This document shows positions 62,184-64,000 of a stretch of DNA of 64,000 nucleotides, piece by piece. Position numbers and translations under genes: made by a program. The first letter of the stretch is position 1; every line of letters starts with the position of its first letter. Source of the stretch: CAYYIS01 sp964470965 (GTDB taxonomy: Bacteria; JAAXHH01; JABIQT01); NCBI GenBank assembly GCA_964470965.1, contig CAYYIS010000017.1:1-64000 (forward strand). Reading direction: 5' to 3'. Under the pieces are notes generated by a model, which was not told the origin of the DNA, ran no database searches, and saw nothing but the letters and a program-made list of their open reading frames with translations.

Positions 62184-64000
62184 TTATACAGTGTCATGAT
62201 CCCGGTGTGAGATTATCCCATCCTCTGTCAGGTCAATGACATCCATGATACCTTCCAGCTGAGGCTCAAGCTGGCTCCGGTCGCCGATAAGGAGATAGGT
62301 CGCAAGGTCAGGCCTGGCATATTTCCGGGCTGCCGCATTGACCTCTTCGAGCGTGGCCTGCTCTATTTCCGCCATTGCCCGCCGTAATTCTCCCATAGGT
62401 AAACCCATGCTCCAGAGACCGGCCGTCTGACCACCGAGGCGGCGTATGGTCTCAAACTGCTGCGCATAGCCACGAACAAGGTTGGTTCTCGCATCTGACA
62501 ACTCTTCTTCGGTAATCGGTCTGTCACCCGCGATACCGTTCAATTCATCTATCAATTCCTTCAGGGCCAGGCCTGTTTTATCACCCTGTACAGCACTCTG
62601 GACTGACCAGATTCCGGCGGAGGAATGTAAAGACAAGCCTGAGGAAATGCCGTAGGTAATCCCTTTGTCCTCACGAAGGTTATGGTTCAATCGCGATTCA
62701 AATCCACCGCCCAAGATTATATCCGCTAGCCTGAGAGGGTAGTAATCCGGTGTTGTGCGACGAGGTCCTGGAATAGCTTGATATACAACTGTTTGTGGAG
62801 AACCGGGTCGGTCCACAACGTATATTTTGTTCGGTCCTGCAGGCCTGGGATCCCCGACCGAGCGCGCTTGGATCTCATTAGATTGCCAAGCTCCGAAGTG
62901 GTCGCTCGCGAGTTTAACGGCTGTATCGAGTTTGATGTCACCGGTCATTATGAGCGCTGACTGCGCAGGTCCCCAGAATTCATCGTGGGGCTGCATGATT
63001 TCAAGCCGCGAAATATGTTCCATTGCGGCTTCATCTCCGTGGAGTGGGCGACCGTACACGTGTTCTGGTCCGTACATCAACATGGGGGCGAGGCGAGCGG
63101 CCAGGGACTGCGGGTCTGCTTTGCGCTGCGCTATGAAATCAAGGTTTCGTTTTACTTCGCGATCGATTTCTTCTTCGGGGAACAAGGGATTAAGGGCGAT
63201 ATCGGAAAAGATATCCATAGCAGAATCCACATTGCGTGTCAGCGACTCGAAGGAAATCGCGGAGGATTCCCGATAAACCATACCCTGTATATCCACGCCG
63301 GTGTTGCCCAACTCGTCAGCAATTTCCAGGGCTGACCGGCTCTGTGTGCCTTTGTCTATCGTCATCATCATGAGATGGGAAGCGCCGGTGCGGTCCGGTG
63401 GATCGTATGCGCTTCCTGCCCGAACCACGAAGGTTGCCGTTACTTTCGGTAAATCAGGACGTTCTACTACATAAACTTCGAGGCCATTATCCAGCGCTCC
63501 CGACTGAATATCCGGAACCCGGAACGGTGTGTCCTTTCCTAGAGAGGGCCGATCAGAACGATCGAGGCTGTTGGCGGACGCACGATATTGCGGTTCAGGA
63601 TGAAATCGGATTATCAAGCGGTCTTCCGTATCCAGCCATCGACGCGCCGCATCGGTGATCTGGTCGCGGGTTACGCGGAGGAATTGATCATATTCGTTCT
63701 GGAAGTGTCCGGGGTCACCCTTGTAGACATTCGATTCATTCAGTCGGTCTGCTTTTCCGCCGAAACCCCCTATCCGCTCTAATTCGGATACGAACCTGTA
63801 CTCCCATGAGGTCTTCGCACGGTTCATTTCATCCTCGGTTGGTCCTTCGGAAGCCAACTTGTGAATCTGACTGGATATTTCCAGTTCTACCGCTGTGACG
63901 GAAGCGCCGGGTCGAACGGATGCAATCGCTACAAACATCCCGGATATTTCCTGCGACACATCGAAAGCTGTCACATCGGTACATAACTGTGAATCGTACA
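62184..64000 (-). CDS. M16-family zinc protease, partial (C-terminal half in window)
   Basis: The frame stays open to the right edge, so the N-terminus is missing; about 605 residues are visible. They comprise the end of a first M16 pair (AFDVSQEISGMFVAIASVRPGASV, then EDEMNRAKTSWEYRFVSELERIGGF) and a second M16 domain from about residue 155 (GLEVYVVERPDLPKVTATFVVRAGSAYDP). The second domain has SHLMMMTIDKGT where an active domain has HxxEH, so it is the non-catalytic half. The catalytic HxxEH must lie beyond the edge. M16 peptidases are periplasmic in many diderms, but the signal region is not visible. It is the first gene seen of the minus-strand set ending in tag. Confidence 0.9.
   Translation of the reverse strand, partial: YDSQLCTDVTAFDVSQEISGMFVAIASVRPGASVTAVELEISSQIHKLASEGPTEDEMNRAKTSWEYRFVSELERIGGFGGKADRLNESNVYKGDPGHFQNEYDQFLRVTRDQITDAARRWLDTEDRLIIRFHPEPQYRASANSLDRSDRPSLGKDTPFRVPDIQSGALDNGLEVYVVERPDLPKVTATFVVRAGSAYDPPDRTGASHLMMMTIDKGTQSRSALEIADELGNTGVDIQGMVYRESSAISFESLTRNVDSAMDIFSDIALNPLFPEEEIDREVKRNLDFIAQRKADPQSLAARLAPMLMYGPEHVYGRPLHGDEAAMEHISRLEIMQPHDEFWGPAQSALIMTGDIKLDTAVKLASDHFGAWQSNEIQARSVGDPRPAGPNKIYVVDRPGSPQTVVYQAIPGPRRTTPDYYPLRLADIILGGGFESRLNHNLREDKGITYGISSGLSLHSSAGIWSVQSAVQGDKTGLALKELIDELNGIAGDRPITEEELSDARTNLVRGYAQQFETIRRLGGQTAGLWSMGLPMGELRRAMAEIEQATLEEVNAAARKYARPDLATYLLIGDRSQLEPQLEGIMDVIDLTEDGIISHRDHDTV

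Overview
The window reads as a stretch of chromosome from an uncultured diderm (Gram-negative) bacterium. A Tol-Pal operon, several lipoboxes and a moderate GC content support this. Five phytanoyl-CoA-dioxygenase (PhyH) paralogues plus one TauD, with a sulfatase, amidohydrolase and enolase-superfamily enzymes and lone peptide-binding proteins, resemble what is known from marine Latescibacterota/Poribacteria-type genomes. That placement is inference; no rRNA or ribosomal protein gene is present to test it. No CRISPR array, insertion sequence, integrase or phage gene was seen.

Layout. 1-5.5 kb, minus strand: esterase fragment, sulfatase, alpha/beta hydrolase, PhyH and an alpha-helical-toroid-like protein. 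6.3-12.1 kb: PLP enzyme plus a small unknown, opposed by an exported RidA-like lipoprotein and a GH43/GH32-like propeller, then PhyH plus an orphan peptide-binding lipoprotein. 12.1-15.5 kb, minus: PhyH, then a tungstate-type ABC permease/ATPase pair with a Nudix hydrolase. 16.1-18.3 kb: a frameshifted MDR dehydrogenase and RlmI. 18.4-23.1 kb: complete tolQ-tolR-tolA/tonB-like-tolB-cpoB-pal operon with a strong promoter and a bidirectional terminator. 23.2-27.0 kb, minus: larB-larC2-double ECF ATPase-amidohydrolase. 27.1-30.0 kb, plus: 2-hydroxyacid dehydrogenase, enolase-superfamily enzyme and HAD phosphatase. Then tRNA-Glu and a desaturase.

32-37 kb: peptide ABC transporter (binding protein and two permeases, no ATPases) with TauD. 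37.3-40.6 kb, minus: PhyH and a propeller-CehA/McbA fusion. 41-42.2 kb: MFS transporter. 42.2-46.1 kb, minus: five-gene metalloenzyme operon (diiron ferritin-like protein, cupin, radical SAM, ClpP-fold lipoprotein, PhyH). 46.8-53.6 kb, minus: sbcD, sugar-nucleotide dehydratase/reductase, sbcC and an M28 peptidase. 53.8-58.5 kb, plus: EamA exporter, 2-hydroxyacid dehydrogenase, iolD and iolE. 58.5-64 kb, minus: M16 peptidase fragment, arginine-deiminase-fold enzyme, APC permease, histidine phosphatase and tag.

Together the genes suggest a scavenging heterotroph. It takes up peptides, processes sulfated or methylated organics, inositol-like polyols and sugar acids, and carries many small Fe(II)/2-oxoglutarate oxygenases set beside hydrolases and binding proteins. 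Housekeeping loci (Tol-Pal, SbcCD, RlmI, Tag) are interspersed. The most unusual arrangements are the diiron/cupin/radical-SAM/ClpP-like/PhyH operon, the sugar-nucleotide enzyme translationally coupled inside the Mre11-Rad50 operon, and larB-larC2 fused by overlaps to an ECF-type ATPase without larC1, larA or larE nearby.
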